Assembly (NCBI RefSeq): GCF_041080655.1
Contig: NZ_CP163525.1
Span: 3,534,001 to 3,598,000 of the forward strand
DNA: 64,000 nucleotides
From: Streptomyces sp. CG4
GTDB taxonomy: Bacteria; Actinomycetota; Actinomycetes; Streptomycetales; Streptomycetaceae
Direction of reading: 5' to 3'
Part shown: positions 51,600 through 61,167 of the stretch, in pieces
Position numbering within the stretch: the stretch's first letter is position 1
How the letters are laid out: every line of letters begins with the position of its first letter
The notes under the pieces: model-generated
Told to the model about the DNA's origin: nothing
The model's database searches: none
Seen by the model: only the letters and a program-made list of their open reading frames with translations
Position numbers and translations under genes: made by a program

Positions 51600-52352
51600 T
51601 CACCTCACCGGCAAGTGGTACGCCACCCGGTACCGGTCGGCCGGGATGACCACATCGGCCGTCTCCACCGGGCGGCCGGAGGCGTAGTACGTGCGCTGGA
51701 CGACCACGACCACATGGCCCGGGACCCCGCCCAGCACATGCAACTCCTCGGCGAGGCCGGGGCGGGCGCCGACCTCCTCGGTGACGTTGTCCACGATGAC
51801 GTCGATGGCGCGCATGCGCTCGACCACACCCATCCCGCCGAGCGGCCCCTCCTCCGGCAGCATCACCGGGGTACGGCCGGTGACGGCGAGCGGCTCCCAG
51901 GACGTGGAGAGCATCATCGGCTCGCCGGCCTCCCGGAAGAGGTACTTGGTGCGCATGACCCGGTCGCCGACCTGGATGGACAGCCGGTCGGCGATCGCGG
52001 TCCCGGCCTCGGCCTGCTCGCTGCTCGACTCCCAGGTGCCGCGCACCGCCGCGTCGGCCTGCTCCTGCCGGAAGGGCGTGGCACCGCCGGTCGGGCGGTA
52101 CCCGGAGCGGGCCACCCGCCGGGGCACGGGCCGCTCGCGCACATACGTCCCGGAGCCGGAACGGCCCTCGACCAGCCCCTCGGCCATCAACACCTTGCGC
52201 GCCTCCAGCGCGACCGTGTCCGAGACGCCGTACTCCTCGCGGATACGGGCCTGGGAGGGCAGCCGGGTGTGGGGCGGCAGTGAACCGTCGACGATCTTCT
52301 TGCGGAGATCACCCGCGACGCGCAGGTACGCCGGCTGCTCACCGAAAGTCAC
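51600..52352 (-). CDS. GntR-family regulator with UTRA domain
   Basis: 250 aa from GTG 52352. The N-terminal winged helix is YLRVAGDLRKKIVDGSLPPH and RLPSQARIREEYGVSDTVALEARKVLMAEGLVEGRSGSGTYV. From about residue 95 the UTRA effector-binding domain follows (RTKYLFREAGEPMMLSTSWEP, VVVVQRTYYASGRPVETADVVIPADRY). This HutC/DasR-like layout senses a small carboxylate or sugar-type ligand; the ligand here is unknown. It is divergent from the serpin genes with a 443-bp gap. Confidence 0.92.
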   Translation of the reverse strand: MTFGEQPAYLRVAGDLRKKIVDGSLPPHTRLPSQARIREEYGVSDTVALEARKVLMAEGLVEGRSGSGTYVRERPVPRRVARSGYRPTGGATPFRQEQADAAVRGTWESSSEQAEAGTAIADRLSIQVGDRVMRTKYLFREAGEPMMLSTSWEPLAVTGRTPVMLPEEGPLGGMGVVERMRAIDVIVDNVTEEVGARPGLAEELHVLGGVPGHVVVVVQRTYYASGRPVETADVVIPADRYRVAYHLPVR

Positions 52353-52795
52353 TGGCCGCTCCCATCAGGTTGTACAGACAGCAACAGCCTGGCAACCGTG
52401 GGTTGTGCCACGCAAGCAAAGGCCAGAGAATCACTCGATGTGATGACAAGGGGGGTGGGAGGGCTTTACCCAGGCACTTTCTCCCCCGTATAGGTGCGCT
52501 CACACCTGACGTCGCGTGGCCGAAAGGGCCGTGGCCCCGTGTCGATGGCCGCTACGGCGGCAACACCCGGGGACCGCCCGGCTGTTGGGGGTACGGCGGT
52601 GACACCGACGGGCCCCGCGGGCGCGGGCGGAGTGGCCGAAACGGGGCTTCTGGCTGGTGGGGCCGGAGGGCGGCGGCAGGGACACCGGTACCGTGCTCCT
52701 GGGCCGGGCGGCGACAGCCCGGGACCGCTGAACGGCCGGTGGCCCGGCGGACGTACCACTGGGCGCAGGGCGAGCGGGGCGGAAACGGGGGCGGA
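52353..52795. other. 443-bp region between GntR and serpin genes, no gene recognised
   Basis: This gap should hold the GntR promoter near 52355-52460, where sequence is relatively AT-rich (ctcgatgtgatgacaagg). The rest is very GC-rich, and the open frame that leads into the serpin gene is Arg/Gly-rich without protein character, so I do not include it in the serpin. Confidence 0.5.
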
Positions 52796-54079
52796 ATGAG
52801 GGTGGGGACCCTGACCGGGGGCCGGACGGGCGGCAACGCCGGTACCGGGGGCCGGGCGGGCGCCGAGGTCGTCCGGGCCGTGAACGGACTCACCCGGCGC
52901 TGGGCGGCGACCGCGCGCGGCGGCACGGTCTTCTCGGCCGCCGGGGTCTGGCCCCTGCTGGCCTTCCTGGCCGACGGCGCGACGGGCCCGGCACGGACGG
53001 AGCTGAGCGAGGCCCTCGGCCTGCCGGCGGATCAAGCGGCGGGCGCGGCCCGGGAGTTGCTCGGCGCGCTGGCCGCCCTGCCCGGCGTGGACACCGCCGT
53101 GGGCCTGTGGACCAAGCGGACGCTGAAGCTGGTCCCGGAGTGGAAGGCGGGGCTGCCCGCCGAGGCGCACGGGGTGCTCACCGGGGACCTCGCGGCGGAC
53201 CGGCGGGCGCTGGACGCCTGGGCGGCGGAGCGGACCGGCGGACTGATCGGCGCGATGCCGGTCGCGCCGATCGAGGACACCGAGCTGGTGCTGGCCGGGG
53301 CACTGGCGCTGCGGACCCGCTGGCTGCGGCCCTTCACGGAGGTGCCGCTGGAGACGGCGTACGCGCCCTGGGCCGACGTCGAACGGCTGGGCCTGCGCCG
53401 GACCAGCGCCGTACTGGACCGGGTCGGGGTCGCCGGCACACCCGACGGCTGGGTCACCGAACTGAAGGTGCTCGGCACGGGCGGGCTGGACGTCCATCTG
53501 CTGCTGGGCGAGGAGGGGATGGCGCCCGGCCGGGTGCTGGGCGCCGGCGTGGACCTGCTGCACCGGCCGCGCACCGTCGTACCCGGCTCCCGGCTGCCGT
53601 ACGGCGAGGCGGGCCCGGGGCTGCGGGTGGTCAAGGAGCGGTCCGCACGGCGCGAGCCGCCGACCCTGGACGTGGTGACGGCGGCGTACGACGTGACGGC
53701 GGACCACGATCTGCTGGCGCGGCACGAGCTGTTCGGCCTGACGGCCGCGCGGGACACGAGCGCCGGGCACTTCCACGGCGTCAGCGCCGCCCCGCTCGCC
53801 GTCGGGGCGGCCGGGCAGAGCGCCCTGGCCCGGTTCGGGGCACTGGGCTTCCGCGCCGCCGCGGTCACGGCGTTCGGGGCGGTCGGGGCCGGCCTGCCGC
53901 CTGCCCTGCGGTATGTCACGACACGCATCGACGCCACCTTCGACCGGCCCTTCGGCTTCCTCGCCCTGCACCGGCACTCACGACTGGTGCTGGCAGCGGG
54001 ATGGGTGACAGATCCACTGCCGTTCCCGCAGTACCCGGACGGGAAGCACATGAACAACGCGTGGGAGAACGACGAGTGA
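52796..54079 (+). CDS. Serpin-family protein 1
   Basis: 427 aa of the serpin fold: FSAAGVWPLLAFLADGATGPARTELSEALG is helix hA-hB, ALALRTRWLRPFTE is strand s3A-like, and FDRPFGFLALHRHSRLVLAAGWV is the C-terminal serpin signature. The reactive-loop hinge reads FGALGFRAAAVTAF instead of the usual EEGTEAAAAT, with large residues at P14/P13. That makes protease trapping doubtful. No signal peptide is visible. ATG 52796 is the likely start. Its stop overlaps the start of a second serpin gene (GTGA). Confidence 0.85.
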   Translation: MRVGTLTGGRTGGNAGTGGRAGAEVVRAVNGLTRRWAATARGGTVFSAAGVWPLLAFLADGATGPARTELSEALGLPADQAAGAARELLGALAALPGVDTAVGLWTKRTLKLVPEWKAGLPAEAHGVLTGDLAADRRALDAWAAERTGGLIGAMPVAPIEDTELVLAGALALRTRWLRPFTEVPLETAYAPWADVERLGLRRTSAVLDRVGVAGTPDGWVTELKVLGTGGLDVHLLLGEEGMAPGRVLGAGVDLLHRPRTVVPGSRLPYGEAGPGLRVVKERSARREPPTLDVVTAAYDVTADHDLLARHELFGLTAARDTSAGHFHGVSAAPLAVGAAGQSALARFGALGFRAAAVTAFGAVGAGLPPALRYVTTRIDATFDRPFGFLALHRHSRLVLAAGWVTDPLPFPQYPDGKHMNNAWENDE

Positions 54080-55296
54080 GCAAGGTGACCGCCGAGACGG
54101 TACGCCAGGTGAACGGGCTGACGAGCCGCTGGGCACAGACCCTGCCCGAGGGCACGGTCTTCTCCGCGCCCGGGGTCTGGCCCCTGCTGGCCTTCCTGGC
54201 CGACGGCGCGGCGGGCCCGGCGCGCGCCGAGCTGGCCGGTGCGCTGGGCGTGCCGGCCGAGCAAGCGGCCGGTGCGGCACGGGAGTTGCTGGTGGCGCTC
54301 GCCTCGGTGTCCGGCCTGGACGCGGCGCTCGGCCTGTGGACGTACCAGGGGCTGGCGCTGCGCGACGAGTGGCGGGCCGGGCTGCCCGCCGGGACGTACG
54401 GGGTGTTCGGGGACGACCTCGTCACCGCGCAGGAACGGCTGGACGCCTGGGCCGCCGAGCGGACCGGCGGGCTGGTCGAGCGCATGCCGGTGACGCTGAC
54501 CCGGGACGCGCGGATGGTGCTCGCCAGCGCGCTCGCGCTGCGCACGACCTGGCGACAGCCCTTCGACGAGCAGCCGCTCAGGCCTCAGGCGGGCCCCTGG
54601 CAGGGCCGTACCCTGCGTGGGCTGCACCGGCGCAGCCCACGGCCGGACCGGGTGGGCGTGACGGGCACGCCGGACGGTTTCGTCACGGCGCTGACGGTGC
54701 CCGGTGACAACGGCATCGACGTCCATCTGGTGCTCGGCGAGGAGCACATGACGCCGGGGCAGGTGCTGCACGCCGGGGTGGGGATCGTGGAGCGGGCGCT
54801 GCCGCTCACCGGGGGTGGCGGGCTGCCGCACGGGCATGTGGGGCCGGGCCTGTACGTGGAGCAGCAGCCGGCCGTCGAGCCGACGCCGCTGACGCTGGAT
54901 GTGCGGACGGTGGCGTACGAGGTGCGCGCCGATCACGATCTGCTCGCCCTGGCCGGGCTGTTCGGGCTCACGGCGGCCGCCGACACCCACCACGGCCACT
55001 TCCCCGGCATCAGTGACCACCCCCTCGCGATCGGCCAGGCCCGCCAGTCGGCGCTGGCGCAGTTCGGTCCGCTGGGGTTCCGGGCGGCGGCGGTGACGGC
55101 CGTGGCGGTGCCGTACGGCAGCGCGCCGCCGCAGTACCGCTACGAGTCGACGGTCGTGCGGGCCGTCTTCGACCGCCCCTTCGGCTTTCTCGCCGTCGAC
55201 CGGGAGTCCCGGCTGGTGCTGGTGGCGGGCTGGGTGACGGATCCGGCGCCGGAGCCCGTCATGAACTTCCCGGGCGCTGTTCCTCCAGGACTCTGA
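54076..55296 (+). CDS. Serpin-family protein 2
   Basis: 406 aa, a tandem paralogue of the 52796 protein with long shared blocks (FSAPGVWPLLAFLADGAAGPAR, DAWAAERTGGLVERMP, LDVRTVAYEVRADHDLLALAGLFGL). The hinge is FGPLGFRAAAVTAV and the signature VFDRPFGFLAVDRESRLVLVAGWV. The loop sequence after the hinge differs from the first copy (AVPYGSAPPQYRYESTV). GTG 54076 overlaps the first serpin stop by 4 bases, so they are translated together. Its last 38 bases overlap the end of a MarR gene on the other strand. Confidence 0.85.
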   Translation: MSKVTAETVRQVNGLTSRWAQTLPEGTVFSAPGVWPLLAFLADGAAGPARAELAGALGVPAEQAAGAARELLVALASVSGLDAALGLWTYQGLALRDEWRAGLPAGTYGVFGDDLVTAQERLDAWAAERTGGLVERMPVTLTRDARMVLASALALRTTWRQPFDEQPLRPQAGPWQGRTLRGLHRRSPRPDRVGVTGTPDGFVTALTVPGDNGIDVHLVLGEEHMTPGQVLHAGVGIVERALPLTGGGGLPHGHVGPGLYVEQQPAVEPTPLTLDVRTVAYEVRADHDLLALAGLFGLTAAADTHHGHFPGISDHPLAIGQARQSALAQFGPLGFRAAAVTAVAVPYGSAPPQYRYESTVVRAVFDRPFGFLAVDRESRLVLVAGWVTDPAPEPVMNFPGAVPPGL

Positions 55297-55708
55297 CACA
55301 GCGGGCGATCAGCCCGGTCAGCGCGTCCCGCTCCGCCTCGGTGAACTCCGCGCCGAGGGCCCGCTCGACGCGTACGGCGGCGGTGTCGGCCGCAGCGAGG
55401 ACGGCGCGGCCGGCGTCGGTGAGGCGGGTCTCCAGGACGTTCTTGTGCCACTCGTGCGGGCTGCGGGTGATCAGACCACGGTCCTGGAGGTTCTTCAGGA
55501 CCGTGTTCATGGTCGGCGGGGTGACCCCGCACAGCCGGGCGAGGGCGGCCGCGGAGATGCCGGGGTTCTCGTCGAGGTGGAGCAGCGCGGCGTACTGGGC
55601 GACGGTCACGCCCGCGGGCTTCAGGACCGCCGCCTTGGTCGCGTTGAGGGCCTGCTCGGCCCGCTTGAGATGGGAACCGAGGCGCTCGGACGCGGGCATG
55701 GAGGTCAC
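55259..55708 (-). CDS. MarR-family transcriptional regulator
   Basis: 149 aa, winged helix-turn-helix: VTVAQYAALLHLDENPGISAAALARLCGVTPPTMNTVLKNLQDRGL (about 35-80) is the DNA-binding part and the wing is RSPHEWHKNVLETRLTDAG. Helices at both ends form the dimer. The start is GTG 55708 or ATG 55699. It is divergent from an SMP-30-like secreted protein gene (127-bp gap with repeated ATTAATGC) and probably represses it and itself. Its stop lies inside the convergent second serpin gene. Confidence 0.9.
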   Translation of the reverse strand: MTSMPASERLGSHLKRAEQALNATKAAVLKPAGVTVAQYAALLHLDENPGISAAALARLCGVTPPTMNTVLKNLQDRGLITRSPHEWHKNVLETRLTDAGRAVLAAADTAAVRVERALGAEFTEAERDALTGLIARCVRVLEEQRPGSS

Positions 55709-55835
55709 CGGACCACATTAATGCCTTGGCCAGGATGAATACTCTCCGGGCGATTAATGCACTAGCGATGATTAGAGTACTAATATAGCTTTGCCTTCGC
55801 CATCCAGTGAGTAGCCGAACCGAGAGGCGCCTGTC
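55709..55835. promoter_or_regulatory. Divergent promoter/operator between MarR and SMP-30-like genes
   Basis: An AT-rich island in GC-rich surroundings. ATTAATGC occurs twice in direct orientation (55717-55724, 55753-55760). The second copy continues into an imperfect palindrome centred on CTAG (TTAATGCACTAGCGATGATTA) and then TACTAATATAG, a good candidate -10 region for the plus-strand gene. This is typical of a MarR-controlled divergent promoter. Confidence 0.6.
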
Positions 55836-56840
55836 GTGTCCCGTTCGATCCACCGCCGTACCTTCCTGACCGGCGCCGCCGCCGCGGCCGTCGCCGTCGC
55901 CGCGCCCCGGGCGGCCGCGGCCGCCGGCCCCCGCATCTCCACCGCCTTCACCCTCCCCGACGACCGCGCCTACCCCGAGGGCATCGCCCTCGACCCCCGC
56001 ACCGGCGACGCGTACGTCGGCTCCTACACGACCGGCGCGATCTACCGCGCCACCGCCGGCAGCCGCGCCGCCGAGGCATTCCTGCCGGCCGCCGAGATCT
56101 TCCTGCCGGCCGGCACGGACGGCCGTACGACGGCCAACGGCCTGAAGGCCGACCGGGCGGGACGCCTCTGGGTCATCGACCACACCACCGGGATCGACGT
56201 GTACGACCTGCACGACCGCTCCCTGCTGGCCCGCTTCGAGGCACCGGAGGGCGACCAGCACTTCCTGAACGACCTCGTGATCACGGCGGACGGCACGGTG
56301 TACGCGACCGACAGCGTGCGTCCGGTGATCTACCGGATCACCCCGGCCGACCTGGCCCACGCCCGGGGCGGCCGGGCACCGCTGACAGCGACGTACGACC
56401 TGAGCGGAGCCGTCCCCTCGCACGGGCCGAACGCCTACACCCTCAACGGCATCGCCGCCGACGCCACCGGACGCCTGCTGTTCGTCGTCGACATGACCGG
56501 CGGCGGCCTGTACCGGGTCGACGTGACCGACGGCTCCGTACGCCAAGTCGCCCTGCACGGCGGCAACTTGCTGCACGGCGACGGCCTGGACCTGTCCCAC
56601 CGCACCCTGTGGGCCGCCCACAACGCGAGCAACACCCTGACCCGCTGGCACCTCTCCCCCAACGGCACCGAGGCCCACCTGACCCGCACCCTGACCACCC
56701 CCACCCTCCAGATCCCCACCACCCTGGCCCACACCCCCCACGGCCTCCTCGTCGTCCGCTCCCAGTTCGACAAGGGCGGCCCGATGGGCCAGGGCACACC
56801 GACCCCGCCGTTCACGGTGGCGCGGGTGACGGGGATGTGA
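55836..56840 (+). CDS. SMP-30/gluconolactonase-like beta-propeller, Tat-exported
   Basis: 334 aa from GTG 55836. The signal peptide has a twin arginine (SIHRRTFLTGAAAAAVAVAA) and an AAAAAG-type cleavage zone. The mature part is a six-bladed propeller (YPEGIALDPRTGDAYVGSYTTGAIYRA, ANGLKADRAGRLWVIDHTTGIDVYD, FLNDLVITADGTVYATDSVRPVIYRI, NGIAADATGRLLFVVDMTGGGLYRV). Such proteins bind a divalent metal and include lactonases, but the substrate cannot be told. It is probably controlled by the divergent MarR regulator. Confidence 0.87.
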   Translation: MSRSIHRRTFLTGAAAAAVAVAAPRAAAAAGPRISTAFTLPDDRAYPEGIALDPRTGDAYVGSYTTGAIYRATAGSRAAEAFLPAAEIFLPAGTDGRTTANGLKADRAGRLWVIDHTTGIDVYDLHDRSLLARFEAPEGDQHFLNDLVITADGTVYATDSVRPVIYRITPADLAHARGGRAPLTATYDLSGAVPSHGPNAYTLNGIAADATGRLLFVVDMTGGGLYRVDVTDGSVRQVALHGGNLLHGDGLDLSHRTLWAAHNASNTLTRWHLSPNGTEAHLTRTLTTPTLQIPTTLAHTPHGLLVVRSQFDKGGPMGQGTPTPPFTVARVTGM

Positions 56841-56960
56841 CGCGGCGAGGGAAGGGGGGCGGACTCGGCGGGGCTGGTTCCTCCTGTGTCGCTCCGCCGG
56901 CGGCTCCTCGCATGCGTCGTGGCACCACCGGTGGGGCGGCCAGGCCGCAGGGGAGGGCGC

Positions 56961-57524
56961 ATGCCGGGTGGCGACGACGCCGAGGACCGAGAAGCTGCTC
57001 TGGCCGCGTTACGCGAGGAACTGCGCTACGCCCTCGGTCCCCTCAACAAGGCCGGGCTCGGCTTCCTGGCCCGCTCCCTGCAGCGACACGGCCAGCCGGA
57101 ATCGCTCGACCGGCTCGCCCGGCGAGCCATCACCACCGCGAGTTCGCTGACGGGCTCGTCGTTCCTCGGTCTGCTCCAGGTGTTCCGCGCGCACGGCTGG
57201 ACCCACTACGCGCAGGCCCTGACCGAGCAAGCCGCCGAGCACCTGGAGCAGACCGAGGCCGCCGAGCGTCTCAAAGCCATGGCACCACCGAGCCGCCCAA
57301 GCCCACCGGCTCCCGACGCGAAACCGGCATCGCCACCTGCACCGCCACGTGCGCACAACCCGTACGGCTTGAAGACCGACGGTGCTCCGGCCCGCCCCTG
57401 GAGCTGGCGCGACCTCGACCGCCCCGCACGTCCCTCCCGAACGCAAGCCACCGCCCTCCGCAGGCCCGCGCCGCCCCGGCCCCGTGGCCCGCGTGGGAGC
57501 GCTACGCCCACAACTGACCTGTAG
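56961..57524 (+). CDS. Hypothetical protein, 187 aa, Pro-rich C-terminus
   Basis: Not recognised. Residues 1-105 are helical and globular (AALAALREELRYALGPLNKAG, LARSLQRHGQPESLDRLARR, FLGLLQVFRAHGWTHYAQAL, EQAAEHLEQTEAAERLKAM). The rest is Pro/Arg-rich disorder. ATG 56961 (GGGAGGGCGC upstream) is preferred to GTG 56886. It has no signal peptide and no clear operon partner. Confidence 0.65.
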   Translation: MPGGDDAEDREAALAALREELRYALGPLNKAGLGFLARSLQRHGQPESLDRLARRAITTASSLTGSSFLGLLQVFRAHGWTHYAQALTEQAAEHLEQTEAAERLKAMAPPSRPSPPAPDAKPASPPAPPRAHNPYGLKTDGAPARPWSWRDLDRPARPSRTQATALRRPAPPRPRGPRGSATPTTDL

Positions 57525-57810
57525 ACGAGACAGTGCCCGTCATCGATCCGCCTCGACCACGCCCGAGGCAAGTGATGCCCCTCGCCTACTGAGAACTTGA
57601 CAAAGCCCCTAGCTCGCAGCAATGAACCACTCACGCACTGAAGCGGAACGCCGGTGGCGGTGCTCCAACCTGCGAAAACACGCTACTGGGAGATTCAAGT
57701 CAGCTCAGAATCAGCACCGACGGCAAGTCTGGGGCTTCAGGACGTCAGAAGGGCAGCGCCCCGGTGACGATCTCGTGGCCCGCGCCTCGTCGAATCGCTA
57801 CGGTTCAGCC

Positions 57811-58392
57811 ATGACCGCACTGCCCGACTGGATGCGCCCGCCGCGCGAGGAAGGCTGGTTCGCGGAGGACCTGGACCGCCTTCCCGAGGCACCGCGCCAC
57901 ACCGAGCTGATCGACGGAGCCCTCGTCTTCATGATGTCGCCCCAGCGGTCCTGGGACGGCCGCCTCGTCACCTCCCTCACCACCACACTCATGGCCACCG
58001 CGCCCGCCGGTTTCGAGGTCGAACGGGAGATGACGATCCGCCTCGACGAGCGAAACCGGCCGGAGCCGGATCTGCTCGTGACGACCGCACCCTACGACCC
58101 GGACCGCACGTGGTACGCGCCGGAAGAGGTCCGGCTCGTCATCGAGGTCGTCTCACCGGAATCCGCCCACCGTGACCGCACGGTGAAGCTGCACAAGTAC
58201 GCAGAAGCCAAGATCCCGCACTATTGGTGCATCGAGGAAGAGGGCGGCGCTCCTGTCGTGCACGTCTACGAACTCGACGAACCGACTGGCGTCTACGCGC
58301 CCGCAGGCATCTTCCGGGGCACCCTTGAGCGCCCTGTGCCCTTCGAGATCAACGTGGACCTCGACAAGCTCACCCCATCGCGGGGCAACTGA
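57811..58392 (+). CDS. Uma2-family PD-(D/E)XK endonuclease-like protein
   Basis: 193 aa with the Uma2/DUF820 restriction-endonuclease-like core: ELIDGALVFMMSPQRSWDGR, then the metal-binding RPEPDLLVTT, the E of VIEVVSPESAHRD and K in RTVKLHKYAEAKIPHYWCIE. Streptomyces carry many copies of this family, often as single genes, and their role is not established. ATG 57811 follows a 285-bp gap with nothing recognisable. A terminator follows at 58423-58454. Confidence 0.88.
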   Translation: MTALPDWMRPPREEGWFAEDLDRLPEAPRHTELIDGALVFMMSPQRSWDGRLVTSLTTTLMATAPAGFEVEREMTIRLDERNRPEPDLLVTTAPYDPDRTWYAPEEVRLVIEVVSPESAHRDRTVKLHKYAEAKIPHYWCIEEEGGAPVVHVYELDEPTGVYAPAGIFRGTLERPVPFEINVDLDKLTPSRGN

Positions 58393-58422
58393 AGTCAGCA
58401 CCAAGTCAGTACAAGAACGCGA

Positions 58423-58454
58423 AAGGGGCCTGGCTCGCCAGAGCCCGGCCCCTT
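58423..58454. terminator. Bidirectional terminator between Uma2 and ychF genes
   Basis: A 14-bp stem with one mismatch (aaggggcctggctc / gagcccggcccctt) has a 4-nt loop and A/T-rich ends on both sides. It lies between convergent genes. Confidence 0.85.
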
Positions 58455-58501
58455 CTGACCTGCGCGCTCGACGAATCAGTTAGCGCTCAGTGAAGCAGCG
58501 A

Positions 58502-59590
<1,089 letters not shown>

Positions 59591-59774
59591 GTTGCGACTT
59601 CCCGTAGATGAGTGGGCCAGAGGGTGCCAGGGGCCAGAGACCGACACTGGCCGATCCCCCAGTTTACGGCGTCCACGTCACCGGGCCCACGGGAGCTTCG
59701 AACGCCTGCCCAAGCTCTTCCCACCGGCGTGTCTGATGGGTGATTCGGCACATAAACAGACCTAAGTTGGTCCA

Positions 59775-60338
59775 GTGGAGCAACACAGATCGCGACCCTC
59801 GAACGACGGACCGCGACGTGGCACGCCGCAGCCCGCGCACCTGCCCTCACAGGGCCGGCGCCGGCCGGGGGACGAGGCCAGATTCGGGGCAGGGGCAGAG
59901 CGGTCGGAGCGCGGCGCGCGGATGATGCGGGGCACCCGGCAGGGGCCGGGACCGCGCCTGCCGAACCCTCGGCTCACCGGTCTCGGCAGCGGGCTGTTCT
60001 GTGTCGTCGTGATGTTCCTGCTCGGCTGTCTGGACGCGCTGCTGTTCGGCGGGTACCTGCCCGTGTACGGCGTGCTGTTCCTGCCGGTGTGTGTCCTGAC
60101 CGCGCTGTGGGTGCGGGTGGGGGACGCGCTGACCGCCCCGGTGGTCGTACCGATCGCGTTCGCCTGGGGGCTGATCCCCGTCGTCGACGGCAACGGGGGG
60201 CTGCTCGGCCGGCTGATGGGGCTGTTCACCGGGCTCGCCACCCAGGCAGCCTGGCTGTACACCGGGACGCTGTTCGCCGGAGTGATCGTGCTCGTACGCC
60301 GGGCGCAGTGGGTGCGGCGGCGCCGACGGCGGACCTGA
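59775..60338 (+). CDS. Small integral membrane protein (DUF6542-like)
   Basis: 187 aa from GTG 59775. A polar, Arg-rich N-terminus of about 65 residues is followed by four hydrophobic segments (LGSGLFCVVVMFLLGCLDALLFG, YGVLFLPVCVLTALWV, APVVVPIAFAWGLIPVV, AAWLYTGTLFAGVIVLV) and a short basic tail. I recall this family, divergent from ychF in Streptomyces, under a DUF6542-type name; not checked. The function is unknown. Confidence 0.78.
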   Translation: MEQHRSRPSNDGPRRGTPQPAHLPSQGRRRPGDEARFGAGAERSERGARMMRGTRQGPGPRLPNPRLTGLGSGLFCVVVMFLLGCLDALLFGGYLPVYGVLFLPVCVLTALWVRVGDALTAPVVVPIAFAWGLIPVVDGNGGLLGRLMGLFTGLATQAAWLYTGTLFAGVIVLVRRAQWVRRRRRRT

Positions 60339-60391
60339 GCCGATTCCCGGCGCTCTGACGGGCCCTGGCGCCGGCTGTCGCTGTGCGGGCG

Positions 60392-61138
60392 CTACACCAG
60401 CTGGGCCGCTCTCATCGCCGCCCCCACGATCCCCGCGTTGTTCTGCAGCTGGGCCGGGACGATCTCGGCCTTGATGCCGTCGAGGAAGTGCAGGAACTTG
60501 TCGGCCTTGCGGCTGACCCCGCCGCCGATGATGAACAGCTCCGGCGAGAACAGCATCTCCACATGCTCCAGATACTTCTGGACGCGCTGCGCCCAGTGCT
60601 CCCAGCTCAGCTCGTGGTCTTCCTTGGCCTTGCTGGAGGCCCGCTTCTCGGCGTCGTGGCCGTTCAGCTCCAGGTGGCCCAGTTCCGTGTTCGGGACGAG
60701 GACGCCGTCCACGAAGACGGCGCTTCCGATGCCGGTGCCGAAGGTGAGCAGGATCACCGTGCCCTTGCGGTCCCGGCCGGCGCCGAACTCCATCTCGGCG
60801 ACGCCCGCCGCGTCCGCGTCGTTGAGGACCACCACCGGCAGGCCGCCCAGTCTGCCGGTGAACAACGCGCGCGCGTCCGTGTCGATCCAGCTCTTGTCGA
60901 CGTTCGCCGCCGTACGGATCGTCGCGCCGCCCGTGACCACTCCGGGGAAGGTCAGTCCGACCGGGCCGGTCCAGCCGAAGTGGTCCACGACCTGCTTCAC
61001 CCCGTCGGCCACGCCGTCCGGTGTCGCCGGGTGCGGGGTGAGCACCTTGAGGCGCTCCTGGGCGAGGTCGCCCTTGTCCAGGTCCACAGGGGCACCCTTG
61101 ATCCCGGATCCGCCGATGTCCACGCCGAAGATCTGCAT
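60392..61138 (-). CDS. ppgK: Polyphosphate glucokinase (ROK family)
   Basis: 248 aa. It phosphorylates glucose to glucose 6-phosphate with polyphosphate or ATP. The phosphate-binding motif is VDIGGSGIKGAPVDL, the sugar-binding part LTFPGVVTGG and VLNDADAAGVAEMEFG, and the second phosphate motif LLTFGTGIGSA. The size and GVDIGGSGIKG start are typical of actinobacterial PpgK rather than of the larger ROK glucokinase. Cytoplasmic. It lies next to ispH as in S. coelicolor from memory. Confidence 0.93.
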   Translation of the reverse strand: MQIFGVDIGGSGIKGAPVDLDKGDLAQERLKVLTPHPATPDGVADGVKQVVDHFGWTGPVGLTFPGVVTGGATIRTAANVDKSWIDTDARALFTGRLGGLPVVVLNDADAAGVAEMEFGAGRDRKGTVILLTFGTGIGSAVFVDGVLVPNTELGHLELNGHDAEKRASSKAKEDHELSWEHWAQRVQKYLEHVEMLFSPELFIIGGGVSRKADKFLHFLDGIKAEIVPAQLQNNAGIVGAAMRAAQLV

Positions 61139-61167
61139 GGCACTACGTTACGACGCGGGACTGACAG

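Noticed and set aside
52280..52795. N-terminal extension of the first serpin by 172 codons
   Set aside because: Arg/Gly/Pro-biased sequence with no conserved serpin element; the fold starts after 52796.
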